From: Photorhabdus cinerea
Lineage (GTDB): Bacteria > Pseudomonadota > Gammaproteobacteria > Enterobacterales > Enterobacteriaceae
DNA: 64,000 nt
Reading direction: 5' to 3'
Assembly (NCBI RefSeq): GCF_011189575.1
Contig: NZ_PUJW01000011.1
Coordinates: 1-64,000, forward strand
This document shows, piece by piece, positions 54,506-62,865 of the stretch (positions within the stretch are counted from its first letter, which is position 1; the number at the start of each line of letters is the position of its first letter). Both the position numbers and the translations under genes were made by a program. Under the pieces are notes generated by a model. It was not told where the DNA came from, did not search any database, and saw nothing but the letters and a program-made list of their open reading frames with translations.

Positions 54506-54973
54506 CTACCAACGCACTTCTGAGGTGGGTAAAAATGTCACTTCTTTGACACGCTCTAATAGATCATAATCAACTTGCATACTAATAGGAATATGAAAAC
54601 CTAGACAAGTATATAGTTCGGTCCAACCAATATCTTTCTTTAATCTTTTCCTCGGAGGAAGTGATTTTTCAGGTTTACCAAACTGTTTATACATCCATTC
54701 CCGGGACATTAGAGGCACAAAAGGAGAAGGAAGCTCATTAGGAAACTGATATAGAGGTTTATTTTTATCAAGCAAAGTCAACGTAATTTCTTTTAAACGC
54801 TTTCCTTCTCGATAAAACGCTAGAAACACCCCTTCTTTCACCATATCCAAGCATATCACTTCGTCACCAGAAAAACCTGTTGGTTTGGTTTTATAAGGGA
54901 TTAATCCTTTATAAAAAATTTCCTGATAAGACTTACCCAGATAATTAATCAATGCTTCAATGTTGATCGCCAT
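54506..54973 (-). CDS. Immunity-like protein (DUF6392-like), paralogue 3
   Basis: The 155-residue protein is clearly related to the next gene upstream (shared MAIN.EALIN.LG..YQEI, GLIPYK and VTFLPTSEV.W). It resembles the DUF6392 family that sits downstream of pyocin-type and PAAR-linked nuclease toxins. No signal peptide is present, so it would neutralise the toxin in the cytosol. The 27 bases upstream of its ATG look like the last codons of a toxin gene that is otherwise missing (K-R-L-Y-K-stop pattern), suggesting the cognate toxin was deleted. The family name is from memory and is moderately certain. Confidence 0.75.
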   Translation of the reverse strand: MAINIEALINYLGKSYQEIFYKGLIPYKTKPTGFSGDEVICLDMVKEGVFLAFYREGKRLKEITLTLLDKNKPLYQFPNELPSPFVPLMSREWMYKQFGKPEKSLPPRKRLKKDIGWTELYTCLGFHIPISMQVDYDLLERVKEVTFLPTSEVRW

Positions 54974-55080
54974 TATTTATATAACCTCTTTTCTTAATTA
55001 AGCCAATTCATTTTCAATTTAACCTTTCAAGCTGTTGATTAATGAATTGGCTCTCAAGAAAAATCTCCTCTTTATATTGA

Positions 55081-55539
55081 CTACCAACACACTTCTGAAG
55101 TAGGTAGGAATGTCACTGATTTGACCTGCTCACGTAAATCATAAGAAATTCTCATACTGATCTTGTCTGTGAAACGATATAAATCTATCCAACCAAATTG
55201 CCTCTTTAAAATTTCCCTTGGTGGTATTGATTTAATCGGAGCACCTAAATTTTCTTCAATCCACCTTCTATCCATAGAAGGTTTTAATGGTGATGGCAAT
55301 TCACTTGGAAATATAAAAGAAGTTTTATCTTCTCTAAGTAGCCTTAATGTAATTTCATTTAGTATCTTACTACTCCGTTCAAATGATAAGAAAATTCCCT
55401 CTCTCACCATATCAATATGAATATCAGGATCACCTGGAAAACTACTCGGCTTATTCTTATAAGGAATTAATCCTTCACTATAAATTTCCTGATAAGTTCT
55501 ACCTAAACTATTAATTAACGCTTCAACATTAATCGCCAT
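55081..55539 (-). CDS. Immunity-like protein (DUF6392-like), paralogue 2
   Basis: The 152-residue protein is paralogous to the genes on both sides. It starts two bases after the stop of the orphan toxin cassette, so it is the likely partner of that cassette. Shared features are the opening MAINVEALINSLGRTYQEIY and the end VKSVTFLPTSEVCW. The gene and its 3' flank (CTCAAGAAAAATCTCCTCTT) are repeated in similar form after paralogue 3 (CTCAAGAAGAATTTCCTCTT), indicating a tandem duplication of about 570 bp. Confidence 0.78.
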   Translation of the reverse strand: MAINVEALINSLGRTYQEIYSEGLIPYKNKPSSFPGDPDIHIDMVREGIFLSFERSSKILNEITLRLLREDKTSFIFPSELPSPLKPSMDRRWIEENLGAPIKSIPPREILKRQFGWIDLYRFTDKISMRISYDLREQVKSVTFLPTSEVCW

Positions 55540-55541
55540 TA

Positions 55542-56057
55542 TTAATATAACCCCTTCTCATGGTTTAGCTTATGCATCTTAGAGCGAGCTTCTTCTAACT
55601 GCTCTTCTGTTGCTCCATAGTTCTTCAATGCTGGTTTTATAGTATTAAAATCACGATCTAACGCTGCTCTTAAGTCTTGTGCATCCTGTTTTATTTGAGT
55701 CTGGGAATTTCGACCACCATAGGTTGCACTGAATTTTTGATGAACCTCTGCTGGAATGATAATTGCTGCAACATCTTTTGCTAAAAGATTTAATTCATCC
55801 TTATCTAAATCAGGATATAACACTTTCAATTTTGTCCGAACCGCAGCAGCCGAAGGCATATGATCAGCATGCATCCCACTTCTTGGTTTCCCCGCAAAAT
55901 TGCTGTACAAATCCACTTCAAACAATTTCACCGGCGGTTTACTCAAATACACATACACCGGCGGCATATTCGGAATGGGGAGGATCAGAATATAATCCCG
56001 AAAATCCTTCTCTTCCGGCATCGGCAACGATTCAATATCGCTGCCGACTTTATCCAA
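55542..56057 (-). CDS. Orphan toxin C-terminal cassette (no proper start)
   Basis: The first 43 residues (from DKVGSDIESLPMPEEKDFRD) duplicate the junction region of the full-length effector, and the remainder is a divergent nuclease-like domain. That domain has DHMPSAAAVRTKLKVLYPD and VHQKFSATYGGRNSQTQIK, matching DHIPS and VHQKYSETYGGRN of the effector. The only possible start is a TTG without a ribosome site, so it is probably silent until recombination places it behind the effector N-terminus. The 129-bp shared DNA (55927-56055 against 56931-57059) shows four mismatches. Its immunity gene follows directly. Confidence 0.8.
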   Translation of the reverse strand: MDKVGSDIESLPMPEEKDFRDYILILPIPNMPPVYVYLSKPPVKLFEVDLYSNFAGKPRSGMHADHMPSAAAVRTKLKVLYPDLDKDELNLLAKDVAAIIIPAEVHQKFSATYGGRNSQTQIKQDAQDLRAALDRDFNTIKPALKNYGATEEQLEEARSKMHKLNHEKGLY

Positions 56058-56084
56058 AGTAAATAATTAAAGATTACCCCTCGC

Positions 56085-56540
56085 TCAAATTTTTTTAAAA
56101 GTTATATTACTTACCCTCTGATCTGTAGAATACGCAAAAACTATTCGTGTGTTTGGGTACTGATCGCTCATCCGGTTAATATAAGTATCCCATCCTCCAA
56201 CCATTCCAATAACTGGCAATTCAACCGCCCCCTTTGTCTTTGATGGCTCTCCTAACATAGATTTAACCTTTGTCTTATTCATTTCAGATAGAAATGGAGG
56301 GGGCATATTACCTCTATAAACCTTCATCCTTGGTCCAGATGCAATTAGAGTAATACCGACTGAGATTAACGATCTTGATTTGTCTTCAAAAGCTAACGTT
56401 AATCCATCTTCTGGTATGCAGAGAAATTCATCGTCTCCTTTAAAAAGATATTCAAATTTTCCTGTTGGAATAAGTTGTTTTTCAATTAATAAATCCGCTG
56501 TTTTCCCTAAACTATGAATTACTTCAACAATATCTCTCAT
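56085..56540 (-). CDS. Immunity-like protein (DUF6392-like), paralogue 1, partner of the PAAR effector
   Basis: The 151-residue protein has the family opening MRDIVEVIHSLGKTADLLIE, the central LPV/PPPFLSEMNKTKVKSMLG segment and end TDQRVSNITFKKI. I use the ATG that overlaps the effector stop (TAATG), because it aligns with the starts of the paralogues; an ATG four codons earlier, inside the effector gene, is also possible. Tight coupling to the toxin gene is typical of immunity proteins. Confidence 0.78.
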   Translation of the reverse strand: MRDIVEVIHSLGKTADLLIEKQLIPTGKFEYLFKGDDEFLCIPEDGLTLAFEDKSRSLISVGITLIASGPRMKVYRGNMPPPFLSEMNKTKVKSMLGEPSKTKGAVELPVIGMVGGWDTYINRMSDQYPNTRIVFAYSTDQRVSNITFKKI

Positions 56541-58207
56541 TACTTGTACCATCCTTTCTCTTGATTAAGTTTATGTAAATTTTTCCGGGCGTTATTCAAT
56601 TGACTATCAGTATAACCTTCTTCTTTCAGACCTGGAGTTATAGCATCAAAGTTACTATTAACTGCTGCTTTCAAATCGGATGCATCCTGAAGCCTTTTCG
56701 TTGGTGTATTTCTTCCACCATAAGTTTCACTATATTTTTGATGAACTTTGCGAGAAATAGTAATACAAACGCTATTATCTAAGATATTTTTGAGCATATC
56801 AGAATCTAATTCTCCGTATTTTTCAATCAAATAAGTTTTCAATGCCGCTTTAGACGGAATATGATCAATATCCATTCCATCATTGCGACTACGCCCGGCC
56901 AGATCATGATATTCTCCCACTTCCAGCGGTTTCACCGGCGGCTTATTCAAATACACATACACCGGTGGCATATTCGGAATGGGGAGTATCAGAATATAAT
57001 CCCGAAAATCCTTCTCTTCCGGCATCGGCAACGATTCAATATCGCTGCCGACTTTATCCGGGATCGGCAATACGGTTATCTGCGACGGAATAAACGGCTG
57101 TTCCTCATTCCCGGTATGGGGTGGAACTTTGAATTCCTGCTCGTTTGGTGTCCATAAAATCGTTGGCCGGTGTTCTCCCGGTTCCCAGAACTCGTAATTA
57201 CCGGTGACCGGATTCAGTTTCATCATATGAACCGGCACTTTATCCAGACCACTTTCCGGGCTGACGTGATACCCCTGAACTGTCATCCTGCCGCTTTCTT
57301 CATCTCTGATCCAGCGAAAACGGACGCGGGTCGGTGCTTTACCATACTGACTGGCAATTTCACTAAGATGATATTGGTTTAAGTAATCTTCCTCACCTTC
57401 ATTTAGTCCCGATGAATAAAACAGCCCCATTAGTCCGACTGTCAATGGATTCGGCGCCGCCAGCCAGCGCCCGGCACTGCTAATGCCGCCGCCAATGTAA
57501 CGCATCACCAATGCTTCGCCATCCGCCACCGCGCTGCGAGTCGTTGCAGCTACAGCAGTCGCAGCGGCTTCGGCCTTATCTTTGCTGTCGCTAAACCACC
57601 GTTTATACCAAGGTAACTTTTTATCCTGCGGCTTATCCGGTTCTGGTGGGTGTTTCTTGCCTTGCGGAGGTTGTTCAGGCTTTGGTTCCGTGACTGGCGC
57701 GGACGATGATTGAACCTGATATATCGCCATCCTACCGAAATTATTTGCCAGTTCTGTTTCTGTACCGGCATCGGTACAGCCTTTGCCTCGCTGGCGGGAT
57801 TTGGCAAATACCGGGATCGGTGGAGGCGGCGCTTGTGTCACCGGTGGAAGATTGGACTGAACTGTTGTTGCTTCCTTCATTGGTGATGACGCCATATAAG
57901 CAGGCGTTGCGGTGTGATTAACCGGCTGTTCCTGCTTCTCGTAGCTGTCCATAACTGAGTTAATAAAGCGGGCCCGACAAGGGCAGGTACTGACACTATC
58001 CAGTGTGCCAGCCAGTTTGCGCCCCATATCAAACATATCTGATATGCCGCCGACAATCATATAAGTGCCGGGATGCTTACCGCAGGTGACCTTATCCCCT
58101 TCACGCGCGGTTGCTCGCCCATCAAACGTCATGGTGTGATCGCCCGTAATAATCTGGCCGCCACAGGTCGTCTTATCACCAACGAGCAGATAATATCCTA
58201 TTGCCAT
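56540..58207 (-). CDS. PAAR-domain effector with pyocin-S-like region and C-terminal nuclease-type toxin
   Basis: The protein has 555 residues. The PAAR domain (about 1-90, LLVGDKTTCGGQIITGDHTM, GDKVTCGKHPGTYMIVGG) would cap the type VI secretion spike. A Pro/Lys-rich linker (95-215) follows. Then comes an S-type-pyocin-like region (about 290-380, VRFRWIRDEESGRMTVQGYH, HMMKLNPVTGNYEFWEPGEH), and a junction (about 383-426) repeated in the orphan cassette. The toxin (about 427-555) has GMDIDHIPSKAAL and VHQKYSETYGGRNTPTKR, where the Asp-His and later His/Asn suggest a His-Me-finger (HNH-like) nuclease. The target is inferred. No other T6SS gene is in the window, so the effector must be delivered by a system encoded elsewhere. 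Confidence 0.88.
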   Translation of the reverse strand: MAIGYYLLVGDKTTCGGQIITGDHTMTFDGRATAREGDKVTCGKHPGTYMIVGGISDMFDMGRKLAGTLDSVSTCPCRARFINSVMDSYEKQEQPVNHTATPAYMASSPMKEATTVQSNLPPVTQAPPPPIPVFAKSRQRGKGCTDAGTETELANNFGRMAIYQVQSSSAPVTEPKPEQPPQGKKHPPEPDKPQDKKLPWYKRWFSDSKDKAEAAATAVAATTRSAVADGEALVMRYIGGGISSAGRWLAAPNPLTVGLMGLFYSSGLNEGEEDYLNQYHLSEIASQYGKAPTRVRFRWIRDEESGRMTVQGYHVSPESGLDKVPVHMMKLNPVTGNYEFWEPGEHRPTILWTPNEQEFKVPPHTGNEEQPFIPSQITVLPIPDKVGSDIESLPMPEEKDFRDYILILPIPNMPPVYVYLNKPPVKPLEVGEYHDLAGRSRNDGMDIDHIPSKAALKTYLIEKYGELDSDMLKNILDNSVCITISRKVHQKYSETYGGRNTPTKRLQDASDLKAAVNSNFDAITPGLKEEGYTDSQLNNARKNLHKLNQEKGWYK

Positions 58208-58601
58208 CTATTCATCTCTCCATTGGCTGACCATATGAAGAGTGGTTTTAATCAAAATAATTATCATAAAATTACCATTTAAGTATTAATTGATGATAAA
58301 TAATGCATGAAAATTTAACTTAAATATATATAGGAATGTTCTGAAAATGATGAGGGATTGGCTGATTTTTCGCCATTAACATTGATGTTTGGTTAAGAAA
58401 TAGTAATTATCCATAGAAGATGTCGCAGGGAATCTCATTTGTCTTTGCTGAATCGCCTCAGATGTCGAACTTGATCCTACAAATACCCCGTCAAATTTTG
58501 CATTGTTCCAGCCATCGAATTTTTTCTCTTTTGTCATGCTAGCAGCCATTTGATTCCATATTTTCTGACCGACAGCGTTTTAAAAATTAACAAGGAAAGC
58601 C
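58208..58601. promoter_or_regulatory. Divergent region between the PAAR effector and flhB
   Basis: About 394 bases. The flhB side ends with AACAAGGAAAGCC before the GTG. I see no clear FlhDC box or sigma-28 site by eye, so the flhB promoter is not assigned. Confidence 0.45.
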
Positions 58602-59753
58602 GTGGCTGAAGATAGTGATCTTGAGAAGACAGAAGAACCCACGCCCCATAAACGGGAAAAAGCCCGGAAAGAGGGGCAGATTGCTCGTTCCAGAGAGCTG
58701 AGTTCTATACTGATGCTGACCAGTGGCTTAAGTTTGCTCTGGTTAAGCGGTCAATCAATTGCGCATGAATTGTCGTTGATGGTGTTTGAAGGTTTTAATT
58801 TCGATCACAGCATGGTCAGCAATGATAAGCAGATGGTTCAGCAGATTGGCAGATTGCTTCGGCAAGCTGTTTGGGCTTTATTGCCGGTTTTTGCCGGATT
58901 AGTGTTAGTGGCATTAAGCGCTCCGGCACTGTTGGGTGGATTAGTATTCAGTACCAAATCTATCAAATTTGATCCGAAAAAATTGAATCCGATTTCAGGT
59001 CTGAAACGTATTTTCTCAATGAATGCGTTAGCTGAATTATTCAAGGCGTTGCTTAAAGCGGGATTTGTCGGTATTGGCGCTGCTTTATTTCTTTGGATGA
59101 ACTGGCCTTCCATGTTGCGGTTAATCGCTCAACCACCACTGTTAGCGCTGGATGATGCTATGCAAATGTTGGTGTTTGCCGGTTATGTGGTCGTTTTCAT
59201 GTTAATACCAATGGTGGCTTTCGATGTTGTTTACCAAATCTATAGCCACTTGAAAAAATTGAGAATGACTCGTCAGGAAATAAAGGATGAATTTAAAGAA
59301 CAAGAAGGGGACCCGCACGTTAAGGCGCGTATCCGCCAACAACAACGGGCGGCTGCTCGTCAACGTATGATGGCGGATGTTCCGAAAGCGGATGTGATTG
59401 TCACCAACCCAACTCACTATGCTGTCGCGCTGCAATATGACGAAAAACAGATGAGTGCGCCAAAAGTATTGGCGAAAGGAGCGGGGATAATTGCATTACG
59501 TATTAAAGAAATGGGTACAGAAAACCGCATTCCACTCCTTGAAGCGCCGCCACTTGCCAGGGCGCTTTATCGCCATAGTGAAGTTGGGGGACATATCCCC
59601 GCAACACTTTACGCGGCAGTGGCGGAAGTCCTTGCCTGGGTCTACCAATTGAAACGTTGGAAACGGGAAGGCGGCTTAAAGCCGAAGAAACCTGAAAATC
59701 TGCCAGTGCCGCCAGCACTGGATTTTGCTGGAGAAAATAATCGTCATGGCTAA
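58602..59753 (+). CDS. flhB: Flagellar export gate switch protein FlhB
   Basis: FlhB is an inner-membrane component of the flagellar type III export gate and controls the switch from rod/hook to filament export. The 383 residues contain the N-terminal EEPTPHKREKARKEGQIARS, four membrane helices (about 30-210) and the cytoplasmic domain with the autocleavage motif in VIVTNPTHYAVALQYDEKQM (about residue 269). The GTG start follows AAGGAAAG. It overlaps flhA by eight bases, confirming an operon. Confidence 0.97.
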   Translation: MAEDSDLEKTEEPTPHKREKARKEGQIARSRELSSILMLTSGLSLLWLSGQSIAHELSLMVFEGFNFDHSMVSNDKQMVQQIGRLLRQAVWALLPVFAGLVLVALSAPALLGGLVFSTKSIKFDPKKLNPISGLKRIFSMNALAELFKALLKAGFVGIGAALFLWMNWPSMLRLIAQPPLLALDDAMQMLVFAGYVVVFMLIPMVAFDVVYQIYSHLKKLRMTRQEIKDEFKEQEGDPHVKARIRQQQRAAARQRMMADVPKADVIVTNPTHYAVALQYDEKQMSAPKVLAKGAGIIALRIKEMGTENRIPLLEAPPLARALYRHSEVGGHIPATLYAAVAEVLAWVYQLKRWKREGGLKPKKPENLPVPPALDFAGENNRHG

Positions 59754-61827
59754 TCTGGCCTCTATACTTCGTTTACCGGGCAATATGAAAGGCTCGCAAT
59801 GGCAAATTCTTGCCGGGCCGGTATTGATCCTCATGATCTTGTCAATGATGGTATTGCCGTTGCCACCATTCATGCTTGATTTGTTGTTTACTTTTAACAT
59901 AGCCCTATCAATCATGGTGTTGCTGGTGGCTATGTTTACCCGGCGTACTCTGGATTTTGCAGCGTTTCCGACAATATTGCTGTTTTCAACTTTACTGCGT
60001 TTGTCTCTTAACGTGGCTTCAACGCGTATCATTTTATTGGAAGGGCATACCGGCTCTGCGGCTGCGGGGCGCGTTGTAGAGGCATTTGGTCACTTTCTGG
60101 TTGGCGGTAATTTCGCTATCGGTATCGTGGTATTTGTCATCCTGGTATTGATTAACTTCATGGTGATTACCAAAGGTGCGGGGCGTATTGCTGAGGTTGG
60201 CGCGCGTTTTGTGTTGGATGGTATGCCAGGTAAACAGATGGCGATTGATGCTGATCTGAATGCCGGATTAATCGGTGAGGAAGAAGCGAAGAAACGCCGT
60301 GCTGAGGTAACACAGGAATCTGATTTTTATGGCTCTATGGATGGTGCCAGTAAATTTGTGCGCGGTGATGCGATTGCCGGCTTAATGATTCTGGTTATCA
60401 ACGTCGTTGGTGGCTTAATTGTTGGTGTGGCCCAACACGGCATGAGTATGGCTGATGCGGGAGAAGCTTATACCCTGTTAACCATTGGTGACGGCTTAGT
60501 TGCACAGTTACCCGCCTTAATTATTTCGACCGCTGCTGGTGTGATTGTTACCCGTGTGGCAACCGATCAGGATGTTGGTCAGCAGATGGTAACTCAGCTG
60601 TTCAATAACCCGCGAGTGATGATGTTGAGTGCCGGTGTTCTCGGATTGCTGGGTATGGTTCCGGGGATGCCAAATTTTGTTTTCCTGTTATTTACTGCGG
60701 CGTTGGCAGGTCTTGGTTGGTATTTATATCGCCGTGCGGACAGCCCGACGATAAATATAGAAAAACCAAAAGCAGAAGAGCAGCAACAGACATCAGAAGC
60801 TTCATGGTCCGATGTTCAGCTTGAAGATCCTTTGGGTATGGAAGTGGGCTATCGTCTGATTCCGATGGTTGATTTTCGCCAGAATGGGGAATTACTGGGG
60901 AGAATCAGTGGAATTCGTAAGAAATTTGCTCAGGAGATGGGATATTTACCGCCCGTCGTTCATATCCGGGATAACCTTGAACTGGCGCCGGCTGGCTATC
61001 GCATTTTAATGAAAGGGGTAGAAATTGGTCGCGGCGAAGCGCATCCGGGGCGCTGGCTGGCAATAAACCCCGGCGGTGCAGTAGGTGAATTGCAAGGCGA
61101 TATTACTAAAGATCCGGCTTTTGGACTGTCTGCGGTTTGGATTGATGACAGCCTCAGAGAACAGGCTCAGGTTCAGGGTTACACCGTGGTGGCTGCCAGT
61201 ACGGTTGTCGCTACCCATATGAATCATCTGTTGACTCAATATGCCAATGAATTGTTTGGTCGTCAGGAAGCCCAGCAGTTGTTTGAGCGAGTCAGTCAGG
61301 AGATGCCAAAATTAACTGAGGACTTTATTCCCGATATTGTCAGTCTGACAACCTTACATAAAGTTTTGCAAAATCTCTTGTCTGAGCAAGTGCCGATCCG
61401 CGATATGCGGACAATTATTGAAACCTTGGCTGAACATGCCCCGGGACAAACTGATCCTTATGAACTGACTTCTGTCGTCAGAATTGCGCTTGGCCGGGCG
61501 ATTGCTCAGCAGTGGTTCCCGGGAGCGCAGGAAATTCAAGTAATCGGATTGGATGCTGGCCTTGAGCGTTTGTTAATTCAGGCATTACAAAATGGCGGAG
61601 GTCTGGAGCCCGGATTGGCGGATAACTTACAACGGCAGGCAACAGAAGCACTGCAACGTCAGGAAATGCTGGGCGCGCCTCCGGTACTATTGGTTAATCA
61701 TGCATTACGCCCGCTGTTATCGCGTTTCTTGCGAAGGACTTTACCTCAATTAGTGGTTTTATCTAATCTTGAAATCAGTGATAACCGTCAAATTCGTATG
61801 ACAGCGACGATTGGTGGTAACGGGTAG
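59746..61827 (+). CDS. flhA: Flagellar export gate protein FlhA
   Basis: FlhA is the large export gate component. The ATG chosen gives 693 residues and MANLASILRLPGNMKGSQWQ, aligned with E. coli FlhA; an upstream ATG would extend seven unconserved residues. The eight-helix membrane domain (to about 330) includes FAAFPTILLFSTLLRLSLNV, GGNFAIGIVVFVILVLINFM and GARFVLDGMPGKQMAIDADL (the conserved cytosolic loop). The C-terminal domain (about 360-693) has EVGYRLIPMVDF and LGAPPVLLVNHALRPLLSR. No flhE follows; the next sequence is a terminator and an inverted-repeat element. Confidence 0.97.
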   Translation: MANLASILRLPGNMKGSQWQILAGPVLILMILSMMVLPLPPFMLDLLFTFNIALSIMVLLVAMFTRRTLDFAAFPTILLFSTLLRLSLNVASTRIILLEGHTGSAAAGRVVEAFGHFLVGGNFAIGIVVFVILVLINFMVITKGAGRIAEVGARFVLDGMPGKQMAIDADLNAGLIGEEEAKKRRAEVTQESDFYGSMDGASKFVRGDAIAGLMILVINVVGGLIVGVAQHGMSMADAGEAYTLLTIGDGLVAQLPALIISTAAGVIVTRVATDQDVGQQMVTQLFNNPRVMMLSAGVLGLLGMVPGMPNFVFLLFTAALAGLGWYLYRRADSPTINIEKPKAEEQQQTSEASWSDVQLEDPLGMEVGYRLIPMVDFRQNGELLGRISGIRKKFAQEMGYLPPVVHIRDNLELAPAGYRILMKGVEIGRGEAHPGRWLAINPGGAVGELQGDITKDPAFGLSAVWIDDSLREQAQVQGYTVVAASTVVATHMNHLLTQYANELFGRQEAQQLFERVSQEMPKLTEDFIPDIVSLTTLHKVLQNLLSEQVPIRDMRTIIETLAEHAPGQTDPYELTSVVRIALGRAIAQQWFPGAQEIQVIGLDAGLERLLIQALQNGGGLEPGLADNLQRQATEALQRQEMLGAPPVLLVNHALRPLLSRFLRRTLPQLVVLSNLEISDNRQIRMTATIGGNG

Positions 61828-61837
61828 CTGTATTAAT

Positions 61838-61883
61838 AGAATAGCAGGTCATTTTATTCCAAAATGGCCTGCTATTATGTCTC
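61838..61883 (+). terminator. Terminator after flhA
   Basis: A stem of about 16 bp with one bulge (AATAGCAGGTCATTTT / AAAATGGCCTGCTATT) is followed by a short T-rich run. Confidence 0.75.
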
Positions 61884-61905
61884 TTTCACAGAAAGGACAA
61901 TAATT

Positions 61906-62134
61906 GCCTATCCCAATAGGGCTATTTTATTTGCCATTCTTTGCCGTAAAGAGCGAACCCAGGCAGTGCTCAGACAAAAGCGTTAGCTTTTGAACGCACT
62001 TTAGTGCGGCCCGTAGGGCGAGCGTAGCGAGTCATCCTCACGTACTACGTGTACGCTCCGGTTTTTCCGCGCTGTCCGTGCTCACTGTTCATTGATAAGA
62101 ACGGCCTGCAACAATTACGCCTACTGGGATAGGC
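61906..62134. mobile_element. 229-bp non-coding element with terminal inverted repeats (MITE-like)
   Basis: The ends GCCTATCCCAATAGG and CCTACTGGGATAGGC are inverted copies with one mismatch in 15 positions. The interior has no gene and is much more G+C-rich than the flanks, with several internal palindromic bits (GGCGAGCGTAGCGAGTC, CACGTACTACGTG). This is the form of a miniature inverted-repeat element mobilised in trans. The family was not identified. Confidence 0.7.
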
Positions 62135-62268
62135 TCTAATTCACCATGTTTCACTCATAAAAAACCTGTCGGAGCAGGTTGGTTAAAAATAAAAACTGCA
62201 GTTTATGAAGTGAACTTTATTTATTGGACGCTCATTCTGCGGTGCTTGATACTTTACTAACAGTTAAT

Positions 62269-62559
62269 TTACATAGATAACGCTTTTAGAACATGGATGG
62301 GATCTTTTTCTATTGCTTTCAGCAATGCTTTTGCTGGTCCGGTTGGTTCACGCCTTCCCTGCTCCCAATTGCGCAAAGTCCCAACATTAACGGAAATCAA
62401 TTTAGCGAAACCAGTCTGGCTTAAGCCTGTCGCTTGGCGAATATTCTTTACTTTTATCGCCTCAACGTTAGTTTTACGGGAGGGCGCACGTTCACCATTA
62501 ATAATCTCATTCATCTGTGTCATGCTTTCAGTCAATCTGGCAAATAATTTACTATCCAT
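62269..62559 (-). CDS. NadS/HigA-type helix-turn-helix antitoxin
   Basis: The 96-residue protein has the NadS-type opening MDSKLFARLTESMTQMNEII and a C-terminal XRE helix-turn-helix (KNIRQATGLSQTGFAKLISV, NVGTLRNWEQGRREPTGPA). Such proteins repress their own operon and neutralise a RelE/HigB-type mRNA interferase encoded just upstream. The partner here is frameshifted, so this is probably an orphan antitoxin. I chose the ATG aligned with the family; a GTG three codons earlier overlaps the toxin stop region. Confidence 0.85.
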   Translation of the reverse strand: MDSKLFARLTESMTQMNEIINGERAPSRKTNVEAIKVKNIRQATGLSQTGFAKLISVNVGTLRNWEQGRREPTGPAKALLKAIEKDPIHVLKALSM

Positions 62560-62561
62560 TT

Positions 62562-62865
62562 CTACCACCTCTCATTTAAGTCTCTCAGGATTTTCTTCTC
62601 TGATTCATTCAGATCGTCCTTTGTGCCTTTTTTATAAATCAACAACAATCTAATGTGTGAAACGTCCACTTTGTAGTAATAAATAATACGTACACCACCA
62701 CGTTTTCCTTTACCACGAGATACCCACCTGACTTTACGCAACCCGCCAGATAACATCTCCAGCCATAGGATTATCTGCAAGATATTTCTGAAACTCACGA
62801 TATTCATCGTCACTTAATAACGCTTTACAGTCCTCAGTAAAAATATCGGTCTCAATAAATATCAT
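62562..62865 (-). pseudogene. RelE/HigB-type toxin, frameshifted
   Basis: Two frames together give a normal toxin. MIFIETDIFTEDCKALLSDD through NPMAGDVI is in the first frame (start ATG at 62865). GGLRKVRWVSRGKGKRGGVR and IIYYYKVDVSHIRLLLIYKK are in the second, ending at 62562. Relatives read GDVI-P-G-(T/S)-GGLRK across the junction, so about five bases seem to be missing near 62750-62760. The antitoxin gene follows immediately. Without full-length toxin the pair should be non-functional. Confidence 0.8.
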
